A DNA stretch of 64,000 bases from Sphingomonas sp. JC676 (GTDB taxonomy: Bacteria > Pseudomonadota > Alphaproteobacteria > Sphingomonadales > Sphingomonadaceae): contig NZ_JACTGR010000001.1 of assembly GCF_014489075.1 (NCBI RefSeq), forward strand, positions 992,001-1,056,000. Direction: 5' to 3'. Shown piece by piece: positions 6,373 through 15,059 of this stretch. The stretch's first letter is position 1. The number at the start of each line of letters is the position of its first letter. Under the pieces are notes generated by a model. That model ran no database searches. It saw only the letters and a list, made by a program, of their open reading frames with translations, and had not been told where the DNA came from. Made by a program: the position numbers and the translations under genes.

Positions 6373-8682
6373 TCACCCCACCGTCACAAAACTATCCATC
6401 ACCCGCTTCCGCCCCGCGCTCTCGAAGTCGATCTCGAGCTTGTTGCCTTCGATCTCGGCGATCGTGCCGTAGCCGAACTTCTGGTGGAACACGCGCAGGC
6501 CCAGCGACAAATCCCCGCGCGGCTTGGCGCCGAAGCTTACCGCGCTCGCGCGGCTCTCCAGCACGCGGGCGGGTTCGCGGGTGAAGGTGCGGGCGGTGAA
6601 GCTGCCGCCGGGGTTCTTCGGATCGACGCCCGCGGCGCGCTGCCAGCCGGGGCCGCGGCCGGTGCCGCGCTGGACGTCGGCGAAGGGATCGGCGCGCTCG
6701 GACCAGTTGGCGCGCCACAGGCTCTCGCCGCCCGACATGGTGCTTTCCTGCTCGGTATGATCGTCCGGCAGCTCGGCGATGAAGCGCGAGGGCAGGCTGC
6801 TCGTCCACTGCCCGTAGATGCGGCGATTGGCGGCGTGGAGGATGGTCGCCTGGCGCCGGGCGCGGGTGATCGCGACATAGGCCAGGCGGCGCTCTTCCTC
6901 GAGTGAGGCGAGGCCGCCTTCGTCGAGCGCGCGCTGCGAGGGGAAGATGCCTTCCTCCCAGCCGGCCAGGTAGACCGTGTCGAACTCCAGCCCCTTGGCG
7001 GCGTGGATCGTCATGATCGTGACCTTGGGCTCTTCCGCGTTGTTCTCGTTGTCCATGACGAGGCTGACATGCTCGAGGAACGCGGTGAGGCTCTCATATT
7101 CCTCCATCGCGCGGACGAGCTCGTTGAGATTCTCGAGGCGGCCGGCGGCCTCTGCGGTGCGATCGGCCTGCCACATCGCGGTGTAGCCGCTCTCGTCGAG
7201 GATGATGCGGGCGAGCTCGGGATGGGGGAGCGTGTCGCCCATGCTGCGCCAGCGGGCGATGTCGCCGACCAGATTGCCGAGCGCGCGGCGGGCCTGGGGC
7301 GTCAGCTCGTCGCTGTCGAGGATGCGTGCGGCCGCGGTGGTGAGGGGGATGCCGGCGGCGCGTGCATATTGGTGGACCTTCGCCAGTGCCTTGTCGCCGA
7401 GGCCGCGCTTGGGGGTGTTGACGATGCGCTCGAAGGCGAGGTCGTCGGCCGGCTGCGCGACGACGCGGAGATAAGCGAGCGCGTCGCGGATCTCCTGACG
7501 CTCGTAGAAGCGGAAGCCGCCGATGATGCGATAGGGGAGGCCGATCGAAATGAAGCGGTCCTCGAACTCGCGGGTCTGGTGCTGGGCGCGGACGAGGATG
7601 GCGGTGGCGTCGAGGCTGAGGCCGCCGCGCTGGAGGCCCTCGATCTCCTCGCCGACGCGGCGCGCTTCCTCGGGGCCGTCCCAGATGCCGAGCACCTTGA
7701 CCTTCTCGCCCGCGTCCTTCTCGGTCCAGAGCGTCTTGCCGAGGCGGCCGCCATTGTTTGCGATCACGCCCGAAGCGGCGCCGAGGATGTGCGGGGTGGA
7801 GCGGTAATTCTGCTCGAGGCGGATCACCTTGGCGCCGGGGAAATCCTTCTCGAACTTGAGGATGTTCTCCACCTGGGCGCCGCGCCAGCTGTAGATCGAC
7901 TGGTCGTCGTCGCCGACGCAGCAGATGTTCTTGCGCTCCTGCGCGAGCAGGCGGAGCCAGAGATACTGGACGGCGTTGGTGTCCTGATACTCGTCGACCA
8001 ATATGTAGCGGAAGCGCTGCTGGTAGAGGGCGAGCACCTCGCGATCGGTCTTGAGGATCGTCAGCATGTGGAGGAGCAGATCGCCGAAATCGCAGGCGTT
8101 TAGGGTGCGCAGGCGCTCCTGATACTGGGCGTACATCGCCTGGCCGCGGCCGTTGGCGTAAAGCTCGGACTCGCCAGCGTCGATGTCGGCGGGGATCAGG
8201 CCCTTGTTCTTCCACTGATCGATCAACCCGGCGAGCTGGCGGGCGGGCCAGCGCTTCTCGTCGAGATCGTTGGCGGTGATGAGCTGCTTCAAGAGGCGGA
8301 GCTGGTCGTCGGTGTCGAGGATGGTGAAGTTGGACTGCAGGCCGACAAGCTCGGCATGGCGGCGGAGCATCTTCGCGCCGATCGCGTGGAAGGTGCCGAG
8401 CCAGGGCATGCCCTCGACCGCTTCGCCGACGAGGCGGCCGACGCGCTCCTTCATCTCGCGCGCGGCCTTGTTGGTGAAGGTGACCGCGAGCAGTTCGGAC
8501 GGATAGGCCTTCCGCGTCCAGAGCAGGTGGGCGAGGCGCGCGGTGAGCGCGGCGGTCTTGCCCGTGCCGGCGCCGGCAAGGACGAGCACGGGGCCCTCGG
8601 TGGTGAGCACGGCCTCGCGCTGGGGCGTGTTCAGGCCCTGGAGATAGGGGGCGTCCTGGGGCGAGGGGGCGGGGAGACTCAT
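6373..8682 (-). CDS. uvrD: UvrD/PcrA-type superfamily 1 DNA helicase
   Basis: 769 residues from the ATG ending at 8682 (longer in-frame start at 8718 lacks support). All SF1A motifs are visible: Walker A AGAGTGKT (36-43), Walker B with DEYQDTN, motif III GDDDQSIYSWRGA, motif IV EQNYRST, motif V TIHAAKGLEFD, and motif VI EERRLAYVAITRAR. The C-terminal 45 residues (VFHQKFGYGTIAEIEGNKLE) form the Tudor-like RNA-polymerase-binding module of PcrA/UvrD. It is a 3'-5' helicase for nucleotide-excision and mismatch repair. No SOS box was recognised upstream. Confidence 0.95.
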   Translation of the reverse strand: MSLPAPSPQDAPYLQGLNTPQREAVLTTEGPVLVLAGAGTGKTAALTARLAHLLWTRKAYPSELLAVTFTNKAAREMKERVGRLVGEAVEGMPWLGTFHAIGAKMLRRHAELVGLQSNFTILDTDDQLRLLKQLITANDLDEKRWPARQLAGLIDQWKNKGLIPADIDAGESELYANGRGQAMYAQYQERLRTLNACDFGDLLLHMLTILKTDREVLALYQQRFRYILVDEYQDTNAVQYLWLRLLAQERKNICCVGDDDQSIYSWRGAQVENILKFEKDFPGAKVIRLEQNYRSTPHILGAASGVIANNGGRLGKTLWTEKDAGEKVKVLGIWDGPEEARRVGEEIEGLQRGGLSLDATAILVRAQHQTREFEDRFISIGLPYRIIGGFRFYERQEIRDALAYLRVVAQPADDLAFERIVNTPKRGLGDKALAKVHQYARAAGIPLTTAAARILDSDELTPQARRALGNLVGDIARWRSMGDTLPHPELARIILDESGYTAMWQADRTAEAAGRLENLNELVRAMEEYESLTAFLEHVSLVMDNENNAEEPKVTIMTIHAAKGLEFDTVYLAGWEEGIFPSQRALDEGGLASLEEERRLAYVAITRARRQATILHAANRRIYGQWTSSLPSRFIAELPDDHTEQESTMSGGESLWRANWSERADPFADVQRGTGRGPGWQRAAGVDPKNPGGSFTARTFTREPARVLESRASAVSFGAKPRGDLSLGLRVFHQKFGYGTIAEIEGNKLEIDFESAGRKRVMDSFVTVG

Positions 8683-8787
8683 CGGTGAACAAGTAGGGAA
8701 CGAGGGCGTCCGGAGCAAGCGGCGGATGCGCTTGAGGCGGGCGCGGGGACGGGCTAGCTAGTGCGGCAAGATCATGGGAGCGCGAGC

Positions 8788-8973
8788 GTGAACTGGAGAA
8801 ACAGGCGTCTGCGACTGGCGCTGGTGCTGGCGGCGGCGGTGTTCGTCGCGTTCGTCGCCTGGCGGATGGGCGACAGCGTGGGCAAGAAGCCGCCCTGCGT
8901 GCCCGGACGGCACGAGGAGAAGGACACGAGCGGCAAGGTCGTGAAGATCACGCATATCAGCTGCTTCGACTGA
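8788..8973 (+). CDS. Small single-pass membrane protein
   Basis: 61 residues from GTG 8788, chosen because GGAG lies about 7 nt upstream; an earlier GTG at 8761 is possible. A basic N-terminus is followed by one hydrophobic helix (about 8-26), then a short periplasmic tail with two cysteines (PPCVPG and ISCFD) that could form a disulfide. It is divergent from the helicase and 81 bp before the phosphate transporter. No family recognised. Confidence 0.6.
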   Translation: MNWRNRRLRLALVLAAAVFVAFVAWRMGDSVGKKPPCVPGRHEEKDTSGKVVKITHISCFD

Positions 8974-8999
8974 CGCTTTTGCTGGTGTTTTCGACGGCG

Positions 9000-9028
9000 T
9001 TGTAACGTTATTGTCATCACATTGTCAC
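9000..9028 (+). promoter_or_regulatory. Pho box: three 11-bp-spaced PhoB half-sites
   Basis: TTGTAAC (9000), TTGTCAT (9011) and TTGTCAC (9022) occur at exact 11-bp intervals with 4-nt spacers. This is the geometry and near-consensus (C/T)TGTCA(C/T) of tandem PhoB sites. It lies 27 bp before the phosphate transporter ATG, so PhoB control of pit is strongly suggested. The third unit contains a TTG that could be mistaken for a start codon. Confidence 0.75.
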
Positions 9029-9054
9029 ACGCCACGGTCAGACCCCGGCACATC

Positions 9055-10695
9055 ATGGCATCACTCGCAATGGAACAAGCCCCGGCGGCTGACACGCCCC
9101 GGAGCCCGCGATTCGACTATAAGACGCATCCGCTGGCCAAGCTCCTGTTCGCCGCGATCGTGGTGGGCGGAATGGCGTTTGCCGGCTGGAGCGTGCTGAG
9201 CGACACGCAGGGGGTGGGCGAGAACCTTGCCACCGGGGTGTTCGCGTTCCTGGCGCTGGCGCTGCTGATCGCGCTCGGCTTCGAGTTCGTGAACGGCTTC
9301 CACGACACCGCCAATGCGGTGGCCACCGTGATCTACACCAATGCGATGCCCGCGCATCTGGCGGTGGTGTGGTCCGGCTTCTTCAATTTCCTGGGCGTGA
9401 TGTTCTCGAGCGGCGCGGTCGCCTATTCGATCATCACGCTGCTGCCGGTCGACCTGATCCTCAACGTGGGATCCTCGGCGGGTTTCGCGATGATCTTCGC
9501 GCTGCTGCTCGCGGCGGTGCTGTGGAACCTCGGCACCTGGTATGTCGGCCTGCCCAACAGTTCGAGCCACACGCTGATCGGTTCGGTGCTGGGCGTCGGC
9601 TTCGCCAACCAGCTGATCTCGGCCGGCTCGCGCGGCGGCACCGCGGGCGTCGACTGGAGCCAGGCGACCAAGATCCTGACCGGCCTCTGGATGGCACCGC
9701 TGATCGGCTTTGGTGCTGCGCTGCTGCTGCTGCTCGTGATGCGCATGCTGATCCGCAACCCCAAGCTCTACAAGCCGCCCGAAGGCGAGGCGGCACCGCC
9801 CAGGGGCATCCGCGCGCTGCTGATCTTCACCTGCACCGCGGTCTCGTTCAGCCATGGCTCGAACGACGGCCAGAAGGGCATGGGGCTGATCATGCTGATC
9901 CTGATCGGCTGCGCGCCGACGGCCTATGCGCTGAACCGCACGCTGCCGAGCAGCGGGACCCCCGCCTTCGTCCAGACCGCCAACACGGCCAACGCAGCCT
10001 ATGAGGCGCGCAGCGGCGGTATCGTCATCGCCCCCGCACAGGCGCGCGGCATCCTCACCAGCGCGCTCCAGCAGCGCAAGGCCGAGGGGCCGCAGGTGTT
10101 CGCGGCGCTCGACAGCCTGTCAACGGACCTGACCCAGCGCGTCGCGAGCTATGGCTCGCTGAGCAAGGTGCCTGCCGAGGCGACCCCGAACGTGCGCAAC
10201 GACATGTATCTGGTGCTCGACACCACCCGGCTCGCGACCAAGAAGGCCGACGGCTATCAGCCCGCCGAGCTGAAGGCGCTGAAGGATTACCAGGCCGGGC
10301 TCGAAGCCGGCACGCGCTTCATTCCGCTCTGGGTGAAGATCGTCGTGGCGCTGGCGCTGGGGCTGGGCACGATGATCGGCTGGAAGCGGATCGTCGTCAC
10401 CGTCGGCGAGAAGATCGGCAAGCAGCACATGACCTATGGCATGGGCGCTTCGGCCGAGCTGGTCGCGGCGGGCACGATCCTGATGGCGGATCGCTTCGGG
10501 CTGCCGGTCTCGACGACGCACATCCTCTCCTCGGGCGTCGCCGGCGCGTCGGTCGCGAGCGGCTCGGGGCTGCAGGCGCGCACCGTGCGCAACCTGGCGC
10601 TCGCCTGGCTGCTGACCTTGCCCGCGGCGATGCTGCTCTCGGGCGGGCTCTATTGGCTGATGCTGACCGCGGTGAAGGCGTTCGGACTGCACTGA
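9055..10695 (+). CDS. pit: Inorganic phosphate transporter, PiT family
   Basis: 546 residues from ATG 9055; the TTG at 9022 is rejected because it sits inside the Pho box. The two PiT signature repeats are visible: GFEFVNGFHDTANAVAT in the N-half and SFSHGSNDGQKGMG in the middle, plus PVSTTHILSSGVAG in the C-half. About ten to eleven membrane helices flank a soluble central loop (about 290-420). The protein moves phosphate (often as metal phosphate) with protons across the inner membrane. A phosphate-starvation site upstream is unusual for PiT genes in E. coli but fits alphaproteobacteria. Polyphosphate enzymes lie further along the window. Confidence 0.93.
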   Translation: MASLAMEQAPAADTPRSPRFDYKTHPLAKLLFAAIVVGGMAFAGWSVLSDTQGVGENLATGVFAFLALALLIALGFEFVNGFHDTANAVATVIYTNAMPAHLAVVWSGFFNFLGVMFSSGAVAYSIITLLPVDLILNVGSSAGFAMIFALLLAAVLWNLGTWYVGLPNSSSHTLIGSVLGVGFANQLISAGSRGGTAGVDWSQATKILTGLWMAPLIGFGAALLLLLVMRMLIRNPKLYKPPEGEAAPPRGIRALLIFTCTAVSFSHGSNDGQKGMGLIMLILIGCAPTAYALNRTLPSSGTPAFVQTANTANAAYEARSGGIVIAPAQARGILTSALQQRKAEGPQVFAALDSLSTDLTQRVASYGSLSKVPAEATPNVRNDMYLVLDTTRLATKKADGYQPAELKALKDYQAGLEAGTRFIPLWVKIVVALALGLGTMIGWKRIVVTVGEKIGKQHMTYGMGASAELVAAGTILMADRFGLPVSTTHILSSGVAGASVASGSGLQARTVRNLALAWLLTLPAAMLLSGGLYWLMLTAVKAFGLH

Positions 10696-10790
10696 GGCGT
10701 GATGCTTGCGCAGCGAATGGCATGCGCAGATCAAGCGCGTGCGGTTCGACCGGAGCTCCATCGGACGGCCGTTCAGACGGGAGGACCGCC

Positions 10791-11273
10791 ATGCGCACGC
10801 TCATCATCCCGGGACTACTGTGGTTCTCGGCGATAGGCTGCGGCCTGATCGGGGGGCTCTATTTCGCCTTTTCGACCTTCATCATGACCTCGCTTGGGCG
10901 GATCGATCACCCCGCCGGCATCGCGGCGATGAATGCCATCAATATGGATATCCAGCGTTCGGTGTTCCTTCCCCTGTTCCTCGCCACCACGCTCAGCGCC
11001 GCCGCGCTGGCGGTGATCGGCATGGTGCACGGGAGCGAGCCGGGGGCGATCTCGATGATCGCGGGCGGGCTGTTCTATGTCATCGGCATGTTCGCGGTGA
11101 CGATGGCTCTCAACGTGCCGCTGAACGACGCGCTGGCCGCCGCCGCGGGCGGACCGGATGCCGCCATGGTATGGACGCGATACCTCCGCGAATGGACACT
11201 GTGGAACCATGTCCGCACGATCAGCTCGACGCTGGCCTGCATCGCGTTCATGCATGCGATCGCGGTGCGATAG
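10791..11273 (+). CDS. DUF1772 (anthrone-oxygenase-like) membrane protein
   Basis: 160 residues from ATG 10791 with a GGGAGGA ribosome-binding site. Four hydrophobic helices (about 5-30, 58-80, 84-105, 138-156). The segment NVPLNDAL with a following WTRYLREWTLWNHVRT is characteristic of DUF1772. Some fungal relatives act as anthrone oxygenases, but bacterial members are uncharacterised. It stands alone after pit. Confidence 0.85.
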   Translation: MRTLIIPGLLWFSAIGCGLIGGLYFAFSTFIMTSLGRIDHPAGIAAMNAINMDIQRSVFLPLFLATTLSAAALAVIGMVHGSEPGAISMIAGGLFYVIGMFAVTMALNVPLNDALAAAAGGPDAAMVWTRYLREWTLWNHVRTISSTLACIAFMHAIAVR

Positions 11274-11747
11274 GGTTTTCATACGGGATGCCTCTCACGG
11301 GCGAGTCCGTAAGAGGGTTAGGTCCGCTATATAGAGCGGACTCCCGGTAGGGCGTTTTCAGGCATGCAAGCCTCGACCTGCCCTGTGGGGTATGTCTTGA
11401 CGATCACGCGCTGTTCAATCGACGCGAAAGCGCGCAAAGTAATTATTCGGCCTACGCCAGGATTTGCGGAAGCTTGGCCATGTTCCAAAGCGTCGAAAAG
11501 AGCTAAACTCTCGGTAGGCTTCCAGGAGCCTAGCAAGGCTTTGCTTACCCATCTGAACTGTGTCATAAGTATGTACGCCCCATACTATTTAAGTGAGAGC
11601 ATATTTACCCGTCTCTCAGGCGCCATATTCCAGGATATTGGAAAGCGCTATTATAACAGCGCCCTTGGAACTCTAAGGTTCCGCTTTCTCCGCGAACTCG
11701 GACCAGAATGGATGGACTTAGCCGGCAGGGAGCCCCGGCCGCGCGAC
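11274..11747 (+). other. Gene-poor, lower-GC stretch
   Basis: About 470 bp with visibly lower GC than its flanks. The only open frames (11364-11753 plus, 11327-11566 minus) lack ribosome-binding sites and resemble nothing I know. It may hold a degraded insertion or an uncharacterised RNA; I see no supported gene. Confidence 0.5.
11322..11341 (+). terminator. Perfect 7-bp hairpin downstream of DUF1772 gene
   Basis: GTCCGCT ATATAG AGCGGAC forms a perfect stem-loop 49 bp past the DUF1772 stop. There is no T-tract, so terminator function is uncertain. Confidence 0.35.
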
Positions 11748-11912
11748 CTATAGATCGTGCGCGGCGAGGCGCAGGCTGTGTTTGAGGCCGTGGGTGTCGG
11801 CGCGCAGATCGGCCTTCACATGATCCATCGGATTGGCGAAGGCGACGAGGAGACCGGCGAGCAGGGCGAACAGGGTCGCGAACAAGAGGCGCCGTGCTGT
11901 TGGTCCGCGCAT
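11748..11912 (-). CDS. Small membrane-anchored hypothetical protein
   Basis: 54 residues from the ATG ending at 11912, with GGGAGA upstream on the minus strand. A basic start (RGPTARR) is followed by one hydrophobic helix (about 9-25) and a charged His/Lys/Asp tail. It diverges from the MFS transporter gene, whose ATG is 122 bp away. No family recognised; supported by ribosome-binding site, composition and anchor-like N-terminus. Confidence 0.5.
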   Translation of the reverse strand: MRGPTARRLLFATLFALLAGLLVAFANPMDHVKADLRADTHGLKHSLRLAAHDL

Positions 11913-12034
11913 CGTCCATCTCCCTTTGGCCGCTGGTCCGGTGACATTTCGATACGGGCGGGAAACTGACCTGCCGATGAACGGGCTTTCCCCTCGCGCG
12001 CGCTTCTCGCATAGCGGTGCGAAAGGGAGAGGAA

Positions 12035-13291
12035 ATGACCGCACCAGCCGCATCGCATCGCCGGATCCTGTTCGCCAGCCTGGTCGGCACCTCGGTCGAG
12101 TTCTACGATTTCTATATCTATGCGACCGCGGCGGCGCTCGTGTTCGGGCCGCTGTTCTTTCCGGCACAGGAGCCGTGGCTGCAGCAAGTTGGCGCCTATG
12201 CCAGCTTCAGCGTGGCGTTCTTCGCGCGGCCGTTGGGCGGGCTGGTGTTCGGCCATTTCGGCGACCGGCTCGGGCGCAAGTCGACGCTCGTCGCGTCGCT
12301 GATGCTGATGGGCATCTCGACCGTGCTGATCGCCTTCCTGCCGACCTATGCGATGATCGGCTGGGTGGCGCCGCTGCTGCTGTGCCTGATGCGGTTTGGC
12401 CAGGGTTTCGGGCTGGGCGGCGAATGGGGCGGGGCGAGCCTGCTCGCGGTGGAGAACGCCCCGCCGGGCTGGGCCAACCGCTATGGCAGCTTTCCGCCGA
12501 TGGGCGCACCGGTGGGGTTCATCTTCGCCAACGGCTTCTATCTGGTGCTGGGCGCCCTGCTCACCGACGAACAGTTTCGCGAATGGGGCTGGCGCCTGCC
12601 GTTCCTGGCGAGCGCGGTGCTGGTGGCGCTGGGCCTGTGGGTGCGCCTCAGGATCACCGAGACACCCGAATTCGTCGAGGCCGGCGAGAAGGCGCCGCCG
12701 CCCGCGGTTCCGATCGGCGAATTGCTGCGCGACCATGCGCTGCCGACGGTCGCCGGGACGATGGGGACGATCGCGTGCTTCGCGCTCTTCTACATCTCGA
12801 CGCTGTTCGTGATCGGATACGGCACCAAGGCGCTGCATTATGACCGCGAGCTCTTCCTGGGTGTCGAGCTGGCCGCGATCCTGTTCATGGCCGCGGGGAT
12901 CGCCACCGCGGGGTTCCTCGCGGATCGGCACAATGCCGGCAGGATCCTGACGCTCGGCTGCCTGGTGACGATCCCGGTTGGGCTGACCATGTCGGCGCTG
13001 CTGGTGCCGGGGTCGCTCGCCAGCGTGTTCACCTGGCTGGCCTTCGCATTGTTCACGATGGGGTTCGTCTATGGGCCGCTGGGCGGTTGGCTGCCGAGCC
13101 TGTTCCCGGCGCGGGTGCGCTATACCGGCGTGTCGGTCACCTTCAACATCGGCGGGATCATCGGCGGCGGGCTGACCCCGCTGATCGCCGAGACCCTGGT
13201 GAAACAAGGTGGGCTCGGCTGGGTGGGGCTCTACCTCGCCGGCGCTGCGCTGCTGAGCCTGGTGGGATTGATGCTGCTGCGGCGTAAATAG
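12035..13291 (+). CDS. MFS transporter, metabolite:H+ symporter (MHS) type
   Basis: 418 residues from ATG 12035, which has a GGGAGAGGAA site; the longer GTG at 12017 would remove it. It starts with the MHS-family motif GTSVEFYDFYIYATAAAL, then MFS motif A as GHFGDRLGRKSTL and the motif GEWGGASLLAVENAP. Twelve membrane helices are readable. MHS members (ProP, ShiA, KgtP types) import carboxylates, shikimate or osmolytes with protons; the substrate cannot be read here. Confidence 0.9.
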   Translation: MTAPAASHRRILFASLVGTSVEFYDFYIYATAAALVFGPLFFPAQEPWLQQVGAYASFSVAFFARPLGGLVFGHFGDRLGRKSTLVASLMLMGISTVLIAFLPTYAMIGWVAPLLLCLMRFGQGFGLGGEWGGASLLAVENAPPGWANRYGSFPPMGAPVGFIFANGFYLVLGALLTDEQFREWGWRLPFLASAVLVALGLWVRLRITETPEFVEAGEKAPPPAVPIGELLRDHALPTVAGTMGTIACFALFYISTLFVIGYGTKALHYDRELFLGVELAAILFMAAGIATAGFLADRHNAGRILTLGCLVTIPVGLTMSALLVPGSLASVFTWLAFALFTMGFVYGPLGGWLPSLFPARVRYTGVSVTFNIGGIIGGGLTPLIAETLVKQGGLGWVGLYLAGAALLSLVGLMLLRRK

Positions 13292-13349
13292 CGTCTTCCT
13301 TCCGTAACTTCCCCGCGATAGCCAAGACGCTCGCAAAGTGGAGTTGGGC

Positions 13350-14510
13350 ATGCGTATCGACAGGCGGAGCGTGATGGGCGGCGGGCTGGCGCTAGCAGCG
13401 GCTGGCGTGCCGCTGGGGCGGGCGATCGCGGCGGACGGCGATGTGGTCATCAACCATATTGCGCTGGAGGACGGCCGCGTCTGGATCGCCGCCAAGATCG
13501 AGGGGAAGGGCCCCTATTTCTTCATCGTCGATACCGGCGGTACGTTCAGCTTTATCGAGGACAGCTTCGCCAAGTCGCTGGGCCTCCAGAAGGTGAACGG
13601 TAAGCAGATGGCGGGCGTGGGCGGCAAGGTGGCCGATTATAGCGCCTATGTCGCCCGGGAGGTGACGCTCGCGAGCGGCACGCGCTTTCCCGACATGCTG
13701 TTCACCGGCATCGGCAAGCGCCTGAGCAAGGACGCGGTGGGCGCGTTCGGCGCGGGGCTCTTCACCACCTATGACAGCGACCTGGATTTCGTGAAGGGCG
13801 AGTGGCGCGCTTATCCAAAGGGACGGCCGAATTTCGACGGGCTGACCAGGCTGCCGGGGCGCTTCACCAAGGAGGAGGGCGGGCAGGCGCCCCGGATCCA
13901 GATCGAGGCGACGATCGATGGCTATTCGGGCGCGTTCCTGGCCGATACCGGCGCACCGGGCATCAGCCTGAACGGCCGCGCAGCGGCAAAGAGCGGGCTA
14001 TGGGACGACAGCAAGCCGTTCGCGCCGACGCGGATCGGCGGTATCGGCGACGCGAGCATCCCCGGGCGCATCGTGCGCGCCAGCAAGGTGCAGGTGGGAC
14101 CGTTCGTGTTCGAGGGCATGCTGATCACGCTCAGCAAGCCCGGGACGGTTTCGGCGGACCAGGAAGGGCTGCTCGGCCTGTCGGCGCTGTCGCTGCTCGA
14201 CCTGACCACCGACGTGAGCGGCGCCGGTTCGCTATGGGGCAAGCCCAACGGTCTCAAGCCCCGACGCGGAGGCTATCCGCTCTCCGGCATATGGATCGAC
14301 GAGAACAAGGGGCGCCTCGTCGTGGGCGCGGTCGGGACCGGCAGTCCGGCGGTAGCCGCGGGGCTGAAACAGGGCGACGTGCTGGTCGGAGGGAATTTGG
14401 AGGCCATGCTGGGCGCGATAAACGGCCCGCCGGGCAAGCAAGTCGCGCTGACCGTCGAAAGCAGCGGCGCGCGGCGCGAGGTGCGCTACATGCTCAGACC
14501 CTGGCTCTAG
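13350..14510 (+). CDS. Tat-exported retropepsin-like aspartic protease with PDZ-like tail
   Basis: 386 residues from ATG 13350, with GGAG 6 nt upstream (a GTG at 13338 is less likely). The N-terminus DRRSVMGGGLALAAAG is a twin-arginine signal. Two retroviral-type active-site triads appear, D61-T-G in FFIVDTGGTF and D199-T-G in FLADTGAPG, so a single chain carries both halves of the dimer-like site. Residues about 325-380 contain a PDZ-like segment GSPAVAAGLKQGDVLVGG. Periplasmic proteolysis is inferred. The retropepsin-like fold with PDZ occurs in several sphingomonads; substrate unknown. Confidence 0.85.
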   Translation: MRIDRRSVMGGGLALAAAGVPLGRAIAADGDVVINHIALEDGRVWIAAKIEGKGPYFFIVDTGGTFSFIEDSFAKSLGLQKVNGKQMAGVGGKVADYSAYVAREVTLASGTRFPDMLFTGIGKRLSKDAVGAFGAGLFTTYDSDLDFVKGEWRAYPKGRPNFDGLTRLPGRFTKEEGGQAPRIQIEATIDGYSGAFLADTGAPGISLNGRAAAKSGLWDDSKPFAPTRIGGIGDASIPGRIVRASKVQVGPFVFEGMLITLSKPGTVSADQEGLLGLSALSLLDLTTDVSGAGSLWGKPNGLKPRRGGYPLSGIWIDENKGRLVVGAVGTGSPAVAAGLKQGDVLVGGNLEAMLGAINGPPGKQVALTVESSGARREVRYMLRPWL

Positions 14511-14519
14511 CCTTGTCGC

Positions 14520-15059
14520 TCAGGCCGCGCGCAGCAAGGTGAGGCGCGCCTTGCCATGGACGCGAGTGACGTCCGTGGCGAAGCCGGCGACCTCGACGGT
14601 TTCGTCCTTGGCGGTCTCGATGCTGATCCAGGTGGCGGGGCTGGTCCAGCCGAGGCGGCCGAGCTTGTCGAGCGCGACCGCGCCGGCGCCGGTGCCATAA
14701 GGCGGGTCCATCAGGATCAGGTCGAGCGGCTTGGGCGCGACGCCGAGCGCCAGCGCCGAAGTCGCGCGGACTTCAGCACCGGTGGCGCCTAATTTGGCGA
14801 TATTGGCCTTGAGCGCATCGAGCGCGGCGCGGTCCTGCTCGACGAACAGGCACGAAGCGGCGCCGCGCGACAAGGCTTCGAGGCCGAGCGCGCCCGAGCC
14901 GGCGAAGAGATCGGCGACCGCCAGTTCCTCGAAGCTGCCGATGCGGCTGGCGAGCATCGAGAACAGCGCCTCGCGGGTGCGATCGGCGGTGGGGCGGGTC
15001 GCGTCGCCCTTGGGCGCGACGATCGGGCGGCCGCGCCAGGTACCGGCGATGATCCGCAT
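14520..15059 (-). CDS. rsmD: 16S rRNA (guanine(966)-N2)-methyltransferase
   Basis: 179 residues. The N-terminal MRIIAGTWRGRPI and TRPTADRTREALFSML are RsmD signatures. The SAM motif ADLFAGSGALGLEALSRGA is near 50-67, and the catalytic N-methyltransferase motif MDPPYG is near 117-122. It methylates G966 in 16S rRNA during 30S assembly. Its ATG overlaps the stop of the upstream pseudouridine synthase by 1 bp (TAATG), so the two RNA-modification genes are coupled. Confidence 0.95.
   Translation of the reverse strand: MRIIAGTWRGRPIVAPKGDATRPTADRTREALFSMLASRIGSFEELAVADLFAGSGALGLEALSRGAASCLFVEQDRAALDALKANIAKLGATGAEVRATSALALGVAPKPLDLILMDPPYGTGAGAVALDKLGRLGWTSPATWISIETAKDETVEVAGFATDVTRVHGKARLTLLRAA

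Noticed and set aside
9022..9054. TTG start for the phosphate transporter
   Set aside because: The TTG is the third Pho-box unit; ATG 9055 is the better start.
11364..11753. 129-residue plus-strand ORF
   Set aside because: No ribosome-binding site, no family resemblance and atypical composition for a coding region here.
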